DNA from: Bacteroidota bacterium
GTDB lineage: Bacteria; Bacteroidota; Bacteroidia; Chitinophagales; Chitinophagaceae
Assembly: GCA_018266775.1 (NCBI GenBank)
Contig: JAFDZS010000010.1
Location: 464,977-528,976, forward strand
Reading direction: 5' to 3'
DNA: 64,000 nt
Made by a program: the position numbers and the translations under genes. The notes under the pieces were generated by a model. The model had not been told where the DNA came from and did no database searches. It saw only the letters and a list, made by a program, of their open reading frames with translations. Shown here piece by piece: positions 25,794 to 36,692 of the stretch (position 1 is its first letter; every line of letters begins with the position of its first letter).

Positions 25794-28700
25794 TTAATTT
25801 TTTACAACAGCAAACTGTATCGATATTGCACTGCCCTTTCCCTTTTCACTTTGTATGTGCAATGTGGCCTGCATGGTTTTAACCAGGTCTTTAATAATCA
25901 GGTAGCCCAGTCCGTTACCTTTTCGCTTGTCAATATTGGTGGAGGAGATGATAAACTGATCGGCCATAATATTTTTGATCTGGTCGGCAGTCATGCCCAC
26001 GCCCTCATCTTTTACTGTAACGGACAGCATATTGTTTTCCTGTGTTGTGCTGATGGTAATATGCCCCTTCTCAGAAAAATTAATGGCATTGGTGAGCAGG
26101 TTATAGATCAGTATCTTTAATGGTTCCTGGTATTGGTAAATAGATAATTCAGGGTCAACCATATTTTCCAGCAGCAGTTTTTTCTCTTTGGCCAATGAAT
26201 TCAGTACGCCCAGTACGCTGTTGATGGTTTCGTACAAATTGAAATGTTCTTTTGCCAGCAGCCGGTTCTCATTCTGGTATTTGATCCAGTTTAAAATATT
26301 GGTGGAAAGTAACTGCAGTTCCTGCGATGTATTGGTAATTTCCCGAATCGTTTCATCCTGCAGGTCATCACTCATCACATTTCTTTTTTCAATTAATTTT
26401 TTACCTGCAACGGTTACAAATTTTAAAGGGGTAATTACATCATGACTGATAATAGAGATCAATCTTGTTTTAATAGAATTGTTTTTTTCCAGTATTTCAT
26501 TCTGCGCCTGCAGTTCGCTGGTTTTTTCTGCTACCTGTTTTTCTAATTTGTTTTGCCTGATTTTATATTGCCTGGTGCGCAGGTTAAAAAACAGCGCCAC
26601 AATGCCCAATAAAGCCAGCAGGCATAATAAATAAAACCACCATTGTTTATGCCACGGTGTACTAACGGTGAACTGTAATTCTTTATACGCATAATTATTA
26701 ATGCCAAAGCCATTGAGTTTGCGGATGCGCAGTTTGTACTTGCCCGGTGCCAGGTTGGTTAACCGTACCTGCGTTTCATTGTCGGTATTAATGGGTATCC
26801 ACGCTGCGGTATCATTGACCTGGTAGTACAGGTACAAATTCTCTTTATTGCACCAGGCCGTAAAACCCAGTTTAACCTCTATTTCATGCACAGTGGATGC
26901 AAGTGGTGTGTAAGAAAGTGAATCAGGGTTTACGCTTACATTGTCAACCAGCACATCATCGATAAAAATATCGCCAAAAGGTAAAACCGGGTTGGCGGTA
27001 ACAGGGTTTACCCACAACAGGCCATCCATTGAAGGGAAAGAAATGGTTTGATCTTTCAGTATTAATGCACAGGGTATGCAGCCACCATTAAGCTCTGTCA
27101 TTTCAATGCCATCCTTTCTGCCGAAATAATGATAATACACCGGCACTTTTTCATTTTCATAATGGGCAATGATCTCGTCGAGTTGTACCTTGAATAAACC
27201 GTGGTTGGTACTGATCCAGCAAAATCCAAAATGATCGGCAACAAAGCAATGGCAGTACAGCAGGTATTCATTTTTATCTAACGGCATCTCTTTGATCACC
27301 CCGTTTTTGTAAACGAAATAGCCATAACCATAACTGCCCCAGAAAATATAGTCTTTATATTTCCATATACTGCCAAAGCAGGCTTCACCGTGGGAATAGA
27401 TGGTATCCAGTTTATTTGAACTGGTATTAAAACGGAGCAGGCCGCTGCAACCGGCTATGGTCAATATGCCGGGGCTAATCTCCCTGAAATCATACGTGTA
27501 CACATTACTGGCAGTGGCGGGAAATTGGTAAAGGTATTTTATGCTGTCACCCTGCAACATGCCCACACCTTTATTATTCGCCATATAAGTAATGTTGTTG
27601 GACACTTCCACCAATGTTTGCAGGTCAATTTTGTTAAACACTTTGGTAAGCCCTGTGGTTGTATTGTATTGGTGTAAACAATAACCATATTTAGTATCGG
27701 TGGCGGTGTACCAGATCAGGTTGCCATTGGTAAACGAAGTGCGGCTGGAAAATTTTTTGTTAATGGGTATGGTGGCAGGATCGTTGCTGTCGCCAATCAC
27801 ATCTCCTTCATTGGTAAGAATATTACCATTGTCTAAAAGAATTTGTGAGAAGTAGGCATTCTTATTTTTGGGGTTGGCATTTTTTCGTTTACGTGGCGTA
27901 ACCTGGTTCTGGTTTATCACTATGATGCCTTTGGATTCTGTGCCGATGAACAGCAGGTTGTTTTTTTCAGCATAATAAACGGCGGCAATGTTGGCGTCAG
28001 CAGGAAGGTCGCCGGTGATAAAACGTGCAGTAACCGTATGATTGGCATAATCCAGCACCCATACTTTACTGTCTTTAATAATCAGTGGTTTTTGTAAACC
28101 GGTATTCCAGAACAATTGGCTTGTTCCGCTGCTGAGCTGCAGTACATCATGATCAGCCGCAGCAAAAGAAACAGGCTCTGTTGCAAAGGTAACGGTGTTC
28201 AGCAGGTAAGGCTGGTTGTTATTGTCAACAATAAAACAAAGGCTGTCGATCTTAAAAAGGCTGCTGATGTTTTCACGGATGGCAACAGGTTGCGCAGCTG
28301 ATACCGAATAGCGGTACAGCGTATTCATGAACAACACCAGGCAAGTGGTATCCGACAGGCAAACTAATTTATCTATCGCCGATGCAAAGGCCGGTGCTGC
28401 TTTTACTTTTGCATTGAAAAAACTGTCTGAAACAGCAATGAAATAATAGTTGAGAAAAGAACTGTTCAGTGAAGAAGGTTTGGACAAAACAGGTTTATTT
28501 TTTTGAACCTGGAAAATATTGCCACTGCCGTCAGAAACAAAAATGGTACCTGCATTATTCTTAACTGCATATACTTGTTTTTCCGGCGTAACGGGGGAGA
28601 TTTTTTCTTTACTGTACGATTTAAATTCAGCACCGTTAAAACGCACCAGACCACCTTCTGTGATCACCCATAAAAAGCCAGTGCTGTCATCCCACTGTAT

Positions 28701-28829
28701 ACCGCGGATGAGATTGGAGGATAACCCATTTTCAGTGGTGTACAAATGCTGGCTGTAGGTTGCTGCCGGTTGCTGTGCATATACGGTACAGCAATATAAA
28801 CACGATAGCAATAATAAGCACTTCATCAT
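25794..28829 (-). CDS. two-component sensor histidine kinase with regulator propellers and Y_Y_Y domain
   Basis: About 1011 residues from ATG 28829 (MMKCLLLLSCLYCCTVYAQ signal peptide); the frame extends to 28922 but the signal peptide fixes the start. Order: periplasmic reg_prop beta-propellers (YTTENGLSSNLIRGIQWDDSTGFLWVITEGGLVRFNG and later repeats), Y_Y_Y domain (about 640-710; LAPGKYKLRIRKLNGFG), one transmembrane helix, coiled coil, HisKA (SIISHDVITPLKF, His near 795), and HATPase (LLTNAINFS, DEGVGM, GNGLGYLI). It has no fused receiver or AraC domain. The partner regulator precedes it. The signal sensed is unknown, but the operon begins with a T9SS surface protein. Confidence 0.92.
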   Translation of the reverse strand: MMKCLLLLSCLYCCTVYAQQPAATYSQHLYTTENGLSSNLIRGIQWDDSTGFLWVITEGGLVRFNGAEFKSYSKEKISPVTPEKQVYAVKNNAGTIFVSDGSGNIFQVQKNKPVLSKPSSLNSSFLNYYFIAVSDSFFNAKVKAAPAFASAIDKLVCLSDTTCLVLFMNTLYRYSVSAAQPVAIRENISSLFKIDSLCFIVDNNNQPYLLNTVTFATEPVSFAAADHDVLQLSSGTSQLFWNTGLQKPLIIKDSKVWVLDYANHTVTARFITGDLPADANIAAVYYAEKNNLLFIGTESKGIIVINQNQVTPRKRKNANPKNKNAYFSQILLDNGNILTNEGDVIGDSNDPATIPINKKFSSRTSFTNGNLIWYTATDTKYGYCLHQYNTTTGLTKVFNKIDLQTLVEVSNNITYMANNKGVGMLQGDSIKYLYQFPATASNVYTYDFREISPGILTIAGCSGLLRFNTSSNKLDTIYSHGEACFGSIWKYKDYIFWGSYGYGYFVYKNGVIKEMPLDKNEYLLYCHCFVADHFGFCWISTNHGLFKVQLDEIIAHYENEKVPVYYHYFGRKDGIEMTELNGGCIPCALILKDQTISFPSMDGLLWVNPVTANPVLPFGDIFIDDVLVDNVSVNPDSLSYTPLASTVHEIEVKLGFTAWCNKENLYLYYQVNDTAAWIPINTDNETQVRLTNLAPGKYKLRIRKLNGFGINNYAYKELQFTVSTPWHKQWWFYLLCLLALLGIVALFFNLRTRQYKIRQNKLEKQVAEKTSELQAQNEILEKNNSIKTRLISIISHDVITPLKFVTVAGKKLIEKRNVMSDDLQDETIREITNTSQELQLLSTNILNWIKYQNENRLLAKEHFNLYETINSVLGVLNSLAKEKKLLLENMVDPELSIYQYQEPLKILIYNLLTNAINFSEKGHITISTTQENNMLSVTVKDEGVGMTADQIKNIMADQFIISSTNIDKRKGNGLGYLIIKDLVKTMQATLHIQSEKGKGSAISIQFAVVKN

Positions 28830-28921
28830 GATGAACCGGCAAACAGGTATTGATATGTATCGGAATGCAGTCAGGTTGTTTCGCAAAAAAAAAGTTGCCG
28901 CATTAAGGTACAACAATTGCA

Positions 28922-29530
28922 TTAATAATTCACGCTGTACAGGGTGGCCAGTTCCATCAATTCTTTAATGTTGCTGGCGTTGGTTTTTTCAAAAATCCGG
29001 TTTTTAATGGTGGAGATGGTGTTCATTTTCAGGTTCAGGTTCTCTGCAATATCTTTAGTGCCCATGCCTTTTAATACATAATGCAGAATTTCCAGCTCCC
29101 TTGGGGCCAGCGCGGTAAACGGGTTTTCTTTCTGCTTGCTCATCACCGGCCTTAATGGTGCTTCGTTGTGCAGGAACTTTTGCAGAATTTGAGTCATCTC
29201 TTCTTCACCCACTGTTTTGGATAAGTAATACGTAATGCCATACTGTTTTAATGCCTCGCCATAAATTTCAGCGGGCTGCATGGAAAAGATCAGGATTTGT
29301 AAAGCGGGATATAAACGGCGGATGTTGGGAATCACTTCCAGCGTGCTGCCGTCGGTTAATATAATATCCAAAACAAGGTGTGTGTATTTATTCTTCACCA
29401 GTTCTCTCATCAGTTCATTGCACGAGCCCACTTCATGAATATCCGTAAAGCCCATGGTAAGCTGCATATTCAGCTTCAGGCCTTTGCGGATCATGCTGTG
29501 ATCGTCTGCTATCAGAATTTTTGGCGCCAT
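28922..29530 (-). CDS. NarL/LuxR-type response regulator
   Basis: A 202-residue regulator. Receiver domain: acidic pair D9-D10, phosphoacceptor D55 (HLVLDIIL) and conserved Lys in YLSKTVGEEE. The C-terminal LuxR helix-turn-helix is TALAPRELEILHYVLKGMGTKDIAENLNLKMNTISTIKNRIFEKT. It begins 1 bp after the adhesin gene ends and precedes the kinase, so adhesin, regulator and kinase form one operon. It is a close paralogue of the regulator at 44006 (LNLKMNT and many other shared stretches). Confidence 0.95.
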   Translation of the reverse strand: MAPKILIADDHSMIRKGLKLNMQLTMGFTDIHEVGSCNELMRELVKNKYTHLVLDIILTDGSTLEVIPNIRRLYPALQILIFSMQPAEIYGEALKQYGITYYLSKTVGEEEMTQILQKFLHNEAPLRPVMSKQKENPFTALAPRELEILHYVLKGMGTKDIAENLNLKMNTISTIKNRIFEKTNASNIKELMELATLYSVNY

Positions 29531-29531
29531 A

Positions 29532-32500
29532 TTATCTCAATATAGTAATTGTTCCCTGTAACACCTGCTTTTGTGCATCATTTAACCGGATGAGGTAAAT
29601 ATATGCGCCTGAAGGTTGCTGAACACCTTTATAAGTGCCATCCCAGGGGTGCGATAAATAATTGTTGCTTTCCAGTATCCTTTCACCATAACGGTTAAAA
29701 ATGGTTACCACAGCGTTGGGGTATAAGGCCAGCCCGGGCATGCCCCAGGTATCGTTCATTCCATCTCCGTTTGGCGTAAAAGTATTGGGTATAAAAAGTT
29801 TGTTAATAACGCTAACCTGTACACTGTCCGTAGCAATGCAGTGGAAAAGCGGGTCTTCCACTTTTAAAGTATAGATAATTGTATTTGCTGTACTGGATAC
29901 CGGCTGCAGGATATTGGTGGCATTCAAACCGGCAGATGGCGTCCATAAATATTGATACGTACCATTGGGGGTTACCGCAGCATCGAGCAAAACGGATGAA
30001 CCGGTCTGGATAATTTTATCTGCACCCGCATTTACAACAGGTTGTACATGCACCGTTAATACATCTGTGGCTGGTAAAGAGGGGCAGCCGTTGGCATCGG
30101 TAATAACAAGACTGATATTGTAATTGCCTGCGGAAGAAAACGCCCTGCTGAATGGCGGTACTGCTGCACCGGTTCCATTACCAAAATTCCATGCCCATGT
30201 TTTAACACCCGTTAATGTTGAAGTAAACAGCACGGGTTTATCCTGGCATACCGTATCTTTCTTTATGCTGAATGAAGCTGTGGGTGCAGGGAAGATAGCA
30301 GGTATGGTAACAAAGGCAGTATCGCTGGCGCAACCGCCCGCAGTTACCACCAGTTTTACCAGTACATTGTTTTGTGCAGATGTATAGGGGTGCGTGGTGT
30401 TGTTGACAGAAGTATTTTGTTGCTGTGCATCTCCAAAATTCCAGTACCAGTTGGTATTGGGTGCATTGGCAAAGCTGGAATTGAAGGTGATGTTACTACC
30501 GGTACACGGCGCACCGCTGTACGTTACTGTAGTAGACGGTTTATTAGCAACAATCACTGTTTTTTGATATACTGCACTGGTGCAACCTGCTACCGATGTT
30601 ACCGTAAGCGTTACGTTGAAATTGCCGGCAGTGGTGTAGGTATGATAAAACGCATTGTTATTGTTCAGGGTGATGCTGTTGCCATCACCGAAATCATAAT
30701 GCCAGCTGTTAATAGTGCCATTGATAAATGTGGAGGCATCAGTAAAATGAATCGAATCACCAAAGCAAACATTTTTATCTATGTTGAACTTAGCTGTTGG
30801 CCTGCCGCTTACTGTTACCGTTGTATAAGCTGTATCGCTTTCGCAATTATTATTGCTTACTGCTATGAGTTTGATGATATATGTACCGGCAGTTGCATAT
30901 ACATGGGTAAATGGTGTATTGGTGGTTCGTGTCAGCGTATTGCCGTCGCCAAACCAGTATTTCCAGGTAGTAATATTTCCGCTGCTGATGGCAGAAGTAT
31001 CAGATATGAGCACCGTATCACAAGCGGGTAGTGTTACACCAATTTTTGCAACAGGTTCTGGTAAAATAGAAATGGTTTTGGTGGTATCGCCTGCACAGCC
31101 ATTATCTGCGTATATCCTGTAACGAATGTTTTGTGTGCCCGATGTGGTAAAACGTTTTTTGGCATCAATAGTAGTTTGTGTTGAACCATCATCAAAATTC
31201 CATAAATAATTGCTGATGGTAAAACCATTGGCAATTGAAGTATGTGTAAACGTAACCGTATCTTTTAAACAACCGGCATTGGTAATGGAGAAATCTGCAA
31301 CAGGGCCGGGCTTTACCACGATGGTTACATCAGCATGTTCTGTTTGGCTGCAGGCTAAAGTAACTGACGTGGTATACGTAACCGGTAATGTATAGGTGCC
31401 GGGATTAGCGAAAATAAAATCTTGTTGTAAACTATATACGTAGTATGTACGGCCATTAATAATTTCAGTATTTACCGGCACCGGGCTCATGATCACAGAA
31501 TCTGTGTTAGGGCTAATGCCTGGTACCTGGCTCAGTTTCCATGTTATGGAGGTGGCAGGAAAACCTACTTTTACAAATAACCGTACCGGGGTCTTGGGGC
31601 AGGTAAAGCTGTCAGCATTACCGCTGGTGTTATGGGTGTTTTGAATGGCGCTGTAAGAGTTGAGGTTGTTGATGTTGGTGCCTGCGTTATATCCATAGCT
31701 TTCATACAGCCCCAGGCCATACAGTAATGCATTAAAGGCAGAATCGCAGCTGATATTATGAGGTGCCGCCGGGCCAATGAATTTAGCCACCGCAACAGAA
31801 TAGGATGGAAGATAGGGGTGTGGTTTGATCTGGCTGGGGGCCAACGCAACACCATCAACCCTCAACGATGCAACCGCACTGGTAGGCAAATAAATATTGG
31901 CATAAACATACTGAATACCCGAAGAATTTCTGCTGGCAAACAGCGTTACGTTTTTCTGTCCCTGTTCAATCGGGCTTAAAATAAACATTTCCGGGTCGCC
32001 TAATCTTGGCGGTGGTGGTGAAGGGCTGCCCACTTCCATCCAGCACTGGTTTTTATTGGGTGTATACTGGGCAACCAGTATAGGCCTGTTGGCCTCATAA
32101 TAATCCCCGCCGGTGGAGTCCATCGTTTCGTAATAAAAATTATTGATGAGCCCTGTCATCACCACACCATTTCTCTTCACTATTGTTGTTGGGTCAAGCA
32201 CGCAAATACGGTAATAATTTCTGTTGGTTTCATTGATGTCTGTATTACCATTATTGATGGTATGATACGTAAGGTACCGGGTGCCCCAGGCCTGTGCAGG
32301 AAAAATCTGCTGCTGCATCGCCTCTCCGCCATCATTATAACAGAAACGGATACCCCCGGAACCGGAAAACACACCAACCGGATGACAATTGCCATCAGCC
32401 CCCTGAACGGAAACGATTTTACTGCCCGTTAGGTCTTTACTGGCTTTATCTGCAGAACTCACTTCTCCGCCGCTGGGCAGATTGGCTTTCCCAAACACGT

Positions 32501-33149
32501 TATACATTTCACCTTTATTTAGTGTAACCGTATAAGTTTGGTTGGGCAGCCAGCCGTTTTTGGTGCTGTCTGAAGGTGTAATCTCCACTTTGGTATTGTC
32601 TTCCGTTGCAATCACAAAAAACCAGCCGTATTCATTGGGCCAGTTCCAGTTTAACGGGCTAACAGAAGGTAATCTTGAATAGCCAAGACGTTGTGAATAA
32701 TTGACAGAGTAATAAGAGTATCCCCAGGTTTCCACCGGCATCAGCATTGTTGCGGCTGAAAACATAGTGCTGTATTGATGTGCATAAGCAGCAACAGGAA
32801 CATCACTTACGATGTGAATACCTTTTGTGGATAAACCATCTGAAAGAATCCTTGCATCATTAATGCCGGTTTTGGGAATCTTAATGCTGGCATCGGCAGT
32901 ATTAGCAGGAATATTTAATGTTTGCGACCATGATGTGCCATTGATCGACACCGTTACTGTGGCCGCCTGTTCCGTGGAAATATAAATGGCGAGTTCCTGC
33001 CCGTTGAGGTTGCCGTTTTGATCCTGCACGAAAAAAAATGAATTGAACCCATAACCCAGCCAAAATTCTTTCCCCCTGTTGGAACGGTCCTGTGCAGACG
33101 TTCCCCATACTAAAAAAAAGGCGGTAATGAATAAGGCGATGTGTTTCAT
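29532..33149 (-). CDS. giant T9SS surface protein: IgGFc-binding-like N-terminus, PKD repeats, CHU_C sorting domain
   Basis: About 1205 residues from ATG 33149 (MKHIALFITAFFLVWGTSAQ). Residues 25-480 resemble the IgGFc-binding N-terminal domain (RGKEFWLGYGFNSFF, GIHIVSDVPVAAYAHQYSTMFSAATMLMPVETWG). At least five PKD-type repeats follow (for example NYLWNFDDGSTQ, TWKYWFGDGNTLT, SWHYDFGDGNSIT, WYWNFGDAQQQ, WAWNFGNGTG). The C-terminus is a gliding-motility CHU_C / T9SS type B domain (FIPNTFTPNGDGMNDTWG..GAYIYLIRLNDAQKQVLQGTITILR). It is exported through T9SS and likely an adhesin. First gene of an operon with a two-component system. Confidence 0.9.
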   Translation of the reverse strand: MKHIALFITAFFLVWGTSAQDRSNRGKEFWLGYGFNSFFFVQDQNGNLNGQELAIYISTEQAATVTVSINGTSWSQTLNIPANTADASIKIPKTGINDARILSDGLSTKGIHIVSDVPVAAYAHQYSTMFSAATMLMPVETWGYSYYSVNYSQRLGYSRLPSVSPLNWNWPNEYGWFFVIATEDNTKVEITPSDSTKNGWLPNQTYTVTLNKGEMYNVFGKANLPSGGEVSSADKASKDLTGSKIVSVQGADGNCHPVGVFSGSGGIRFCYNDGGEAMQQQIFPAQAWGTRYLTYHTINNGNTDINETNRNYYRICVLDPTTIVKRNGVVMTGLINNFYYETMDSTGGDYYEANRPILVAQYTPNKNQCWMEVGSPSPPPPRLGDPEMFILSPIEQGQKNVTLFASRNSSGIQYVYANIYLPTSAVASLRVDGVALAPSQIKPHPYLPSYSVAVAKFIGPAAPHNISCDSAFNALLYGLGLYESYGYNAGTNINNLNSYSAIQNTHNTSGNADSFTCPKTPVRLFVKVGFPATSITWKLSQVPGISPNTDSVIMSPVPVNTEIINGRTYYVYSLQQDFIFANPGTYTLPVTYTTSVTLACSQTEHADVTIVVKPGPVADFSITNAGCLKDTVTFTHTSIANGFTISNYLWNFDDGSTQTTIDAKKRFTTSGTQNIRYRIYADNGCAGDTTKTISILPEPVAKIGVTLPACDTVLISDTSAISSGNITTWKYWFGDGNTLTRTTNTPFTHVYATAGTYIIKLIAVSNNNCESDTAYTTVTVSGRPTAKFNIDKNVCFGDSIHFTDASTFINGTINSWHYDFGDGNSITLNNNNAFYHTYTTAGNFNVTLTVTSVAGCTSAVYQKTVIVANKPSTTVTYSGAPCTGSNITFNSSFANAPNTNWYWNFGDAQQQNTSVNNTTHPYTSAQNNVLVKLVVTAGGCASDTAFVTIPAIFPAPTASFSIKKDTVCQDKPVLFTSTLTGVKTWAWNFGNGTGAAVPPFSRAFSSAGNYNISLVITDANGCPSLPATDVLTVHVQPVVNAGADKIIQTGSSVLLDAAVTPNGTYQYLWTPSAGLNATNILQPVSSTANTIIYTLKVEDPLFHCIATDSVQVSVINKLFIPNTFTPNGDGMNDTWGMPGLALYPNAVVTIFNRYGERILESNNYLSHPWDGTYKGVQQPSGAYIYLIRLNDAQKQVLQGTITILR

Positions 33150-33192
33150 ATCTGTTTCGTACAGCAATATTCAAAATTTTATGAAACAGCAC

Positions 33193-33212
33193 TTGTAGAA
33201 TTAACTCTACAA
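33193..33212. promoter_or_regulatory. inverted repeat TTGTAGA-N6-TCTACAA between divergent T9SS genes
   Basis: Perfect 7-bp arms with spacer ATTAAC lie midway between the start codons at 33149 and 33282. A motif with identical core geometry (GTAGA-N6-TCTAC, spacer ATTACG) lies at 46904-46919 upstream of the LytS-like operon and ndh. It is a candidate binding site for a dimeric regulator; the identity of that regulator is inference. Confidence 0.5.
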
Positions 33213-33281
33213 TCATGGCTTTGAGATTGGATTAATCTTGCTGCTCAAAATTACCTATAACCAAACTAAAAGTCAAACAAC

Positions 33282-36200
33282 ATGATCAAGCACTGCTTTG
33301 AAAAATGGCACCAGGCCCTTCTTTTACTGGTGTGCACAATCTTTTCAATGTCATCGCTGGCGCAAACGAGTGAATACCGCACGGATAAATGGCGCTTCAG
33401 TGACCCCAAACCCATGGGCTTTACCATTATGGACATCCAGTTCTACGACAATAACCGCGGTGTAGCCGTTGGCGCCAATGGCGCTATTGCCTGGACGTCT
33501 AATGGTGGTGCCAAATGGAACTATGGGCCATTTACTTTTACAGCACCCAGTGGGTTAAAAACCACCGGTACTTTTGCCGATGTGCATTTTGGTAATGCCA
33601 CTACTGTTTATGCAGTAGGGTCTAACGGTATGATGGCGAAGAGTACAGATGCGGGTCAAACATGGGGTTTTGTAAATACTCCATTATATGCCAACTCAAA
33701 AAACATCAATACGGTTTGGTTCCTGAATAAAGATACCGGTTACATTGCCGGCCAGTTCAATACACCGGATTCTTTACCCAAAATATATTTTACCCGCAAC
33801 GGCGGCAGCACCTGGGATTCTATTGGTGCACCGGCATCTAACGGTAAAAGCCGTGTAGGGTATATCAATAATGTAAACCTGCCGTCTGTATTATTTGATG
33901 TGGATGCAAAAGCCAAAGAGATTTACCGCATCATGTTTATTAATGATTCCACCGGTTATGTATGTGGTTCAGGAAGCCCGTTGTTTCCGAGGGTAGGTTT
34001 TTCTGCCAACTCATCCACCTGTTTGCCCACCACGGGTAACCTCACCACCAGCGCACACAGTGCAGCATTGTTATGGAAGATATCCAAAGGCAATGTGGTT
34101 ACAGACTATTCATTGAGTAAAGAGCGTTTGGGCTATACCGGTATCAACACCAATACGGTTACCTGTACAACATCGTACAACGGCGCAGGGGTTACCCCTT
34201 CCCAGCAAACGTATAAAGCCATGACCATCATCAACGATTCTACCGTAGTGATGATGTCATTCAACAATAACACCGTGGTAAAAGTGAATACGGGCAAGAA
34301 CGACAGTACAGCCAACGTGAATAATCCCGGCACTTTTGAAAAAGGAAAATACACCATCCTGAATTTCCCCTTCCCGCCAAGCGGTGGGCCGAATGCAGGT
34401 CCGCCTATTCCGCCGGTGCAGGTTTTACTGGCATCTAACCCTTATAATATAAAGAAAGCAGCCAATGGTAAACTGTATGCCCCTGCCAATTTTGGCGCCA
34501 TGTGGACATCGGTGGATACCGGAAGAAACTGGGTACGTGAAGCCAGCCTGCCACAGGGAAGAAATTACAGCAGCTTTGCCACCTGGGCCATGGATATTTT
34601 ACCCAGTGGAAAAGTGGTTACTGCGGGACAAGCTGGTGTTGTAGCAGATTCTGCATCAGGCGGCCAGTTCAACAGCAATTATGTGCTGAACACCAGTACC
34701 GGTAACAGGGTGGATTTTGTGGATTGTAATAATGGTATTGTTACCGGCGGCAGTCAAATTGCCTATACCAGCAACGGAGGCCAAACCTGGGTGAATAAAG
34801 ACCGCCCGGATTTTGCCGCATCTTTCTACAACATCAACGGGTTTCATTTTAACACGCTGAATAAATGTTATTTCGCAGTATCTAACGGTACCCTGTACCA
34901 GTCGGTAGACCAGGGCACAACCTTAGACCCCCTGTATTCTGATTTTACTTTCCAGATGAATGATATAAAAGGATTTGGAACTGATACGGTGTATGGTTTG
35001 GGTTACAGTGCATTCTCTGTTCCTGCAGCCAGCCGTAAATCATCTTTCTTCCGCAGTACCAACGCAGGCGCCACCTGGTCAACAGTTGATATTGTTGCCA
35101 GCACTGCCACACCTGCGTTTACAGCACCCACCTTATCCAAAATGGCATTCCCCAGCCGTAACGTGGGCTATGCCTGCGGAACAAGGAATGGTGTATATAA
35201 AACTATTGATGGTGGTTTAACGTGGACAAAGATCAATCCATTCCCCGCATTGAACGAAAATGTAGGCGGTGCATACACTTCCTACACCAGTATTTGCGCA
35301 CTGGATGATAATACCATTTTTGTATTGGGCAACATCTTTACCACCGCAGGTTTCAAACGTTTATATAAATCAACCGATGGCGGTACCACATGGACAGACA
35401 TCAGCAATAACATCAACACCTTATTGCCGGTGGGCAATATGCTGTATGTTTTATTCTCTGATGTGAACAATGGTTATGTGTGCGGCAGTAATGTATTATT
35501 TACCACCAACAATGGTGGCGCCACCTGGACAATGGATGCAGCCCCTGAAGGCAACCTGCATAATGCCATGGGCTTTGCTCCACGTACAGTACCGGCAGCA
35601 ATACCCTTTGCCAACAGGAAACTGTTCATTGGCACCCTGTCATTTGGTTCAGGCGTTGCCACCATTATGGAATATGGCGATACCCTGAATGTAAATGTAA
35701 ACTCGTCTGAAGTGGTAACCAACGCCACCTGTACCAATCCTAATGGCGGCAGTATAACGGTTAATGCTACCGGCGCAATAGCACCATACAAATACAGCAT
35801 TAATGGTGGTGCATTCCAAAGTTCCAATACCTTCACCGGTTTATCACAAGGGCCACAAACACTAACCATAACCGATGCCTTCTGTGGTACGTTAACTAAA
35901 ACCATCAACGTAGGGTTTACCGATAATCTTACATTAACCACCAGTAACGATACAACAGTTTGTTCCGGTGCACCGGTACCGTTAGTAGCCACCAGTGCGG
36001 CAACCACCTATTCATGGTCGCCGGCAGCAGGCTTATCCAATGCTGCCATCAGTAACCCAACGGCTACGGTAACAGCGCAAACTACATATACCGTAACGGC
36101 CAGCCTTAATGGTTGTGTAAGAACAAAGCCGGTTAAAATTGCTATTCTGCCTAACCCAATAGTAAATGCGGGGCAGGATGTAACCATTGTAAGCGGTGAT

Positions 36201-36674
36201 GTAATTGCACTGAACGGATCTTCACCCACCAGCAATGTACAGAGCATATTGTGGAGCCCTGCAACCAGCGTGGTAAGCGGTGTAAATACTTTTACGCCAA
36301 CCGTTAAACCGGCTACCACCACCACTTACACCATGACGGTGAAAGACAGGAATGGTTGTACATCAACTGATGATGCCATTGTAACCGTTATCCCTTACTG
36401 CATCAAAATCATGGATGCCTTTACGCCCAATGGTGATGGTATCAATGATAAGTGGATCGTAACCAGCGGTGGTGCATGTACCACACAGGTAATGGCACAG
36501 GTGTTTAACCGTTATGGCGACCTGGTGTACAGCAATGAAAATTACCAGAACGACTGGAACGGAACCTATAAAGGTAAAACCCTGCCCGATGGTACTTATT
36601 ACTATGTGATCCGTTTTAAACTGATCAACGGAAGTGGTTTGCAACTGAAAGGTGATGTAACAATTTTAAGATAA
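33282..36674 (+). CDS. giant T9SS surface protein: YCF48-like propeller, Ig-like repeats, CHU_C sorting domain
   Basis: An 1130-residue exported protein. A signal-anchor-like N-terminus (residues 10-28, SSLAQ) is followed by many YCF48/sialidase-like blades with SxDxGxTW motifs (KSTDAGQTWGFV, FTRNGGSTWDSI, TSNGGQTWVNK, KTIDGGLTWTK, KSTDGGTTWTD, TTNNGGATW). These are two beta-propellers up to about residue 790. Ig/SprB-type repeats follow (TNPNGGSITVNATGAIAPYKYSINGG). The T9SS type B C-terminus is AFTPNGDGINDKW..DGTYYYVIRFK..GDVTILR. The PorP/SprF gene follows by 18 bp, the standard pairing of type B substrates. Role: surface adhesion or gliding. Confidence 0.9.
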   Translation: MIKHCFEKWHQALLLLVCTIFSMSSLAQTSEYRTDKWRFSDPKPMGFTIMDIQFYDNNRGVAVGANGAIAWTSNGGAKWNYGPFTFTAPSGLKTTGTFADVHFGNATTVYAVGSNGMMAKSTDAGQTWGFVNTPLYANSKNINTVWFLNKDTGYIAGQFNTPDSLPKIYFTRNGGSTWDSIGAPASNGKSRVGYINNVNLPSVLFDVDAKAKEIYRIMFINDSTGYVCGSGSPLFPRVGFSANSSTCLPTTGNLTTSAHSAALLWKISKGNVVTDYSLSKERLGYTGINTNTVTCTTSYNGAGVTPSQQTYKAMTIINDSTVVMMSFNNNTVVKVNTGKNDSTANVNNPGTFEKGKYTILNFPFPPSGGPNAGPPIPPVQVLLASNPYNIKKAANGKLYAPANFGAMWTSVDTGRNWVREASLPQGRNYSSFATWAMDILPSGKVVTAGQAGVVADSASGGQFNSNYVLNTSTGNRVDFVDCNNGIVTGGSQIAYTSNGGQTWVNKDRPDFAASFYNINGFHFNTLNKCYFAVSNGTLYQSVDQGTTLDPLYSDFTFQMNDIKGFGTDTVYGLGYSAFSVPAASRKSSFFRSTNAGATWSTVDIVASTATPAFTAPTLSKMAFPSRNVGYACGTRNGVYKTIDGGLTWTKINPFPALNENVGGAYTSYTSICALDDNTIFVLGNIFTTAGFKRLYKSTDGGTTWTDISNNINTLLPVGNMLYVLFSDVNNGYVCGSNVLFTTNNGGATWTMDAAPEGNLHNAMGFAPRTVPAAIPFANRKLFIGTLSFGSGVATIMEYGDTLNVNVNSSEVVTNATCTNPNGGSITVNATGAIAPYKYSINGGAFQSSNTFTGLSQGPQTLTITDAFCGTLTKTINVGFTDNLTLTTSNDTTVCSGAPVPLVATSAATTYSWSPAAGLSNAAISNPTATVTAQTTYTVTASLNGCVRTKPVKIAILPNPIVNAGQDVTIVSGDVIALNGSSPTSNVQSILWSPATSVVSGVNTFTPTVKPATTTTYTMTVKDRNGCTSTDDAIVTVIPYCIKIMDAFTPNGDGINDKWIVTSGGACTTQVMAQVFNRYGDLVYSNENYQNDWNGTYKGKTLPDGTYYYVIRFKLINGSGLQLKGDVTILR

Positions 36675-36692
36675 CCTGATAATATAAAACAC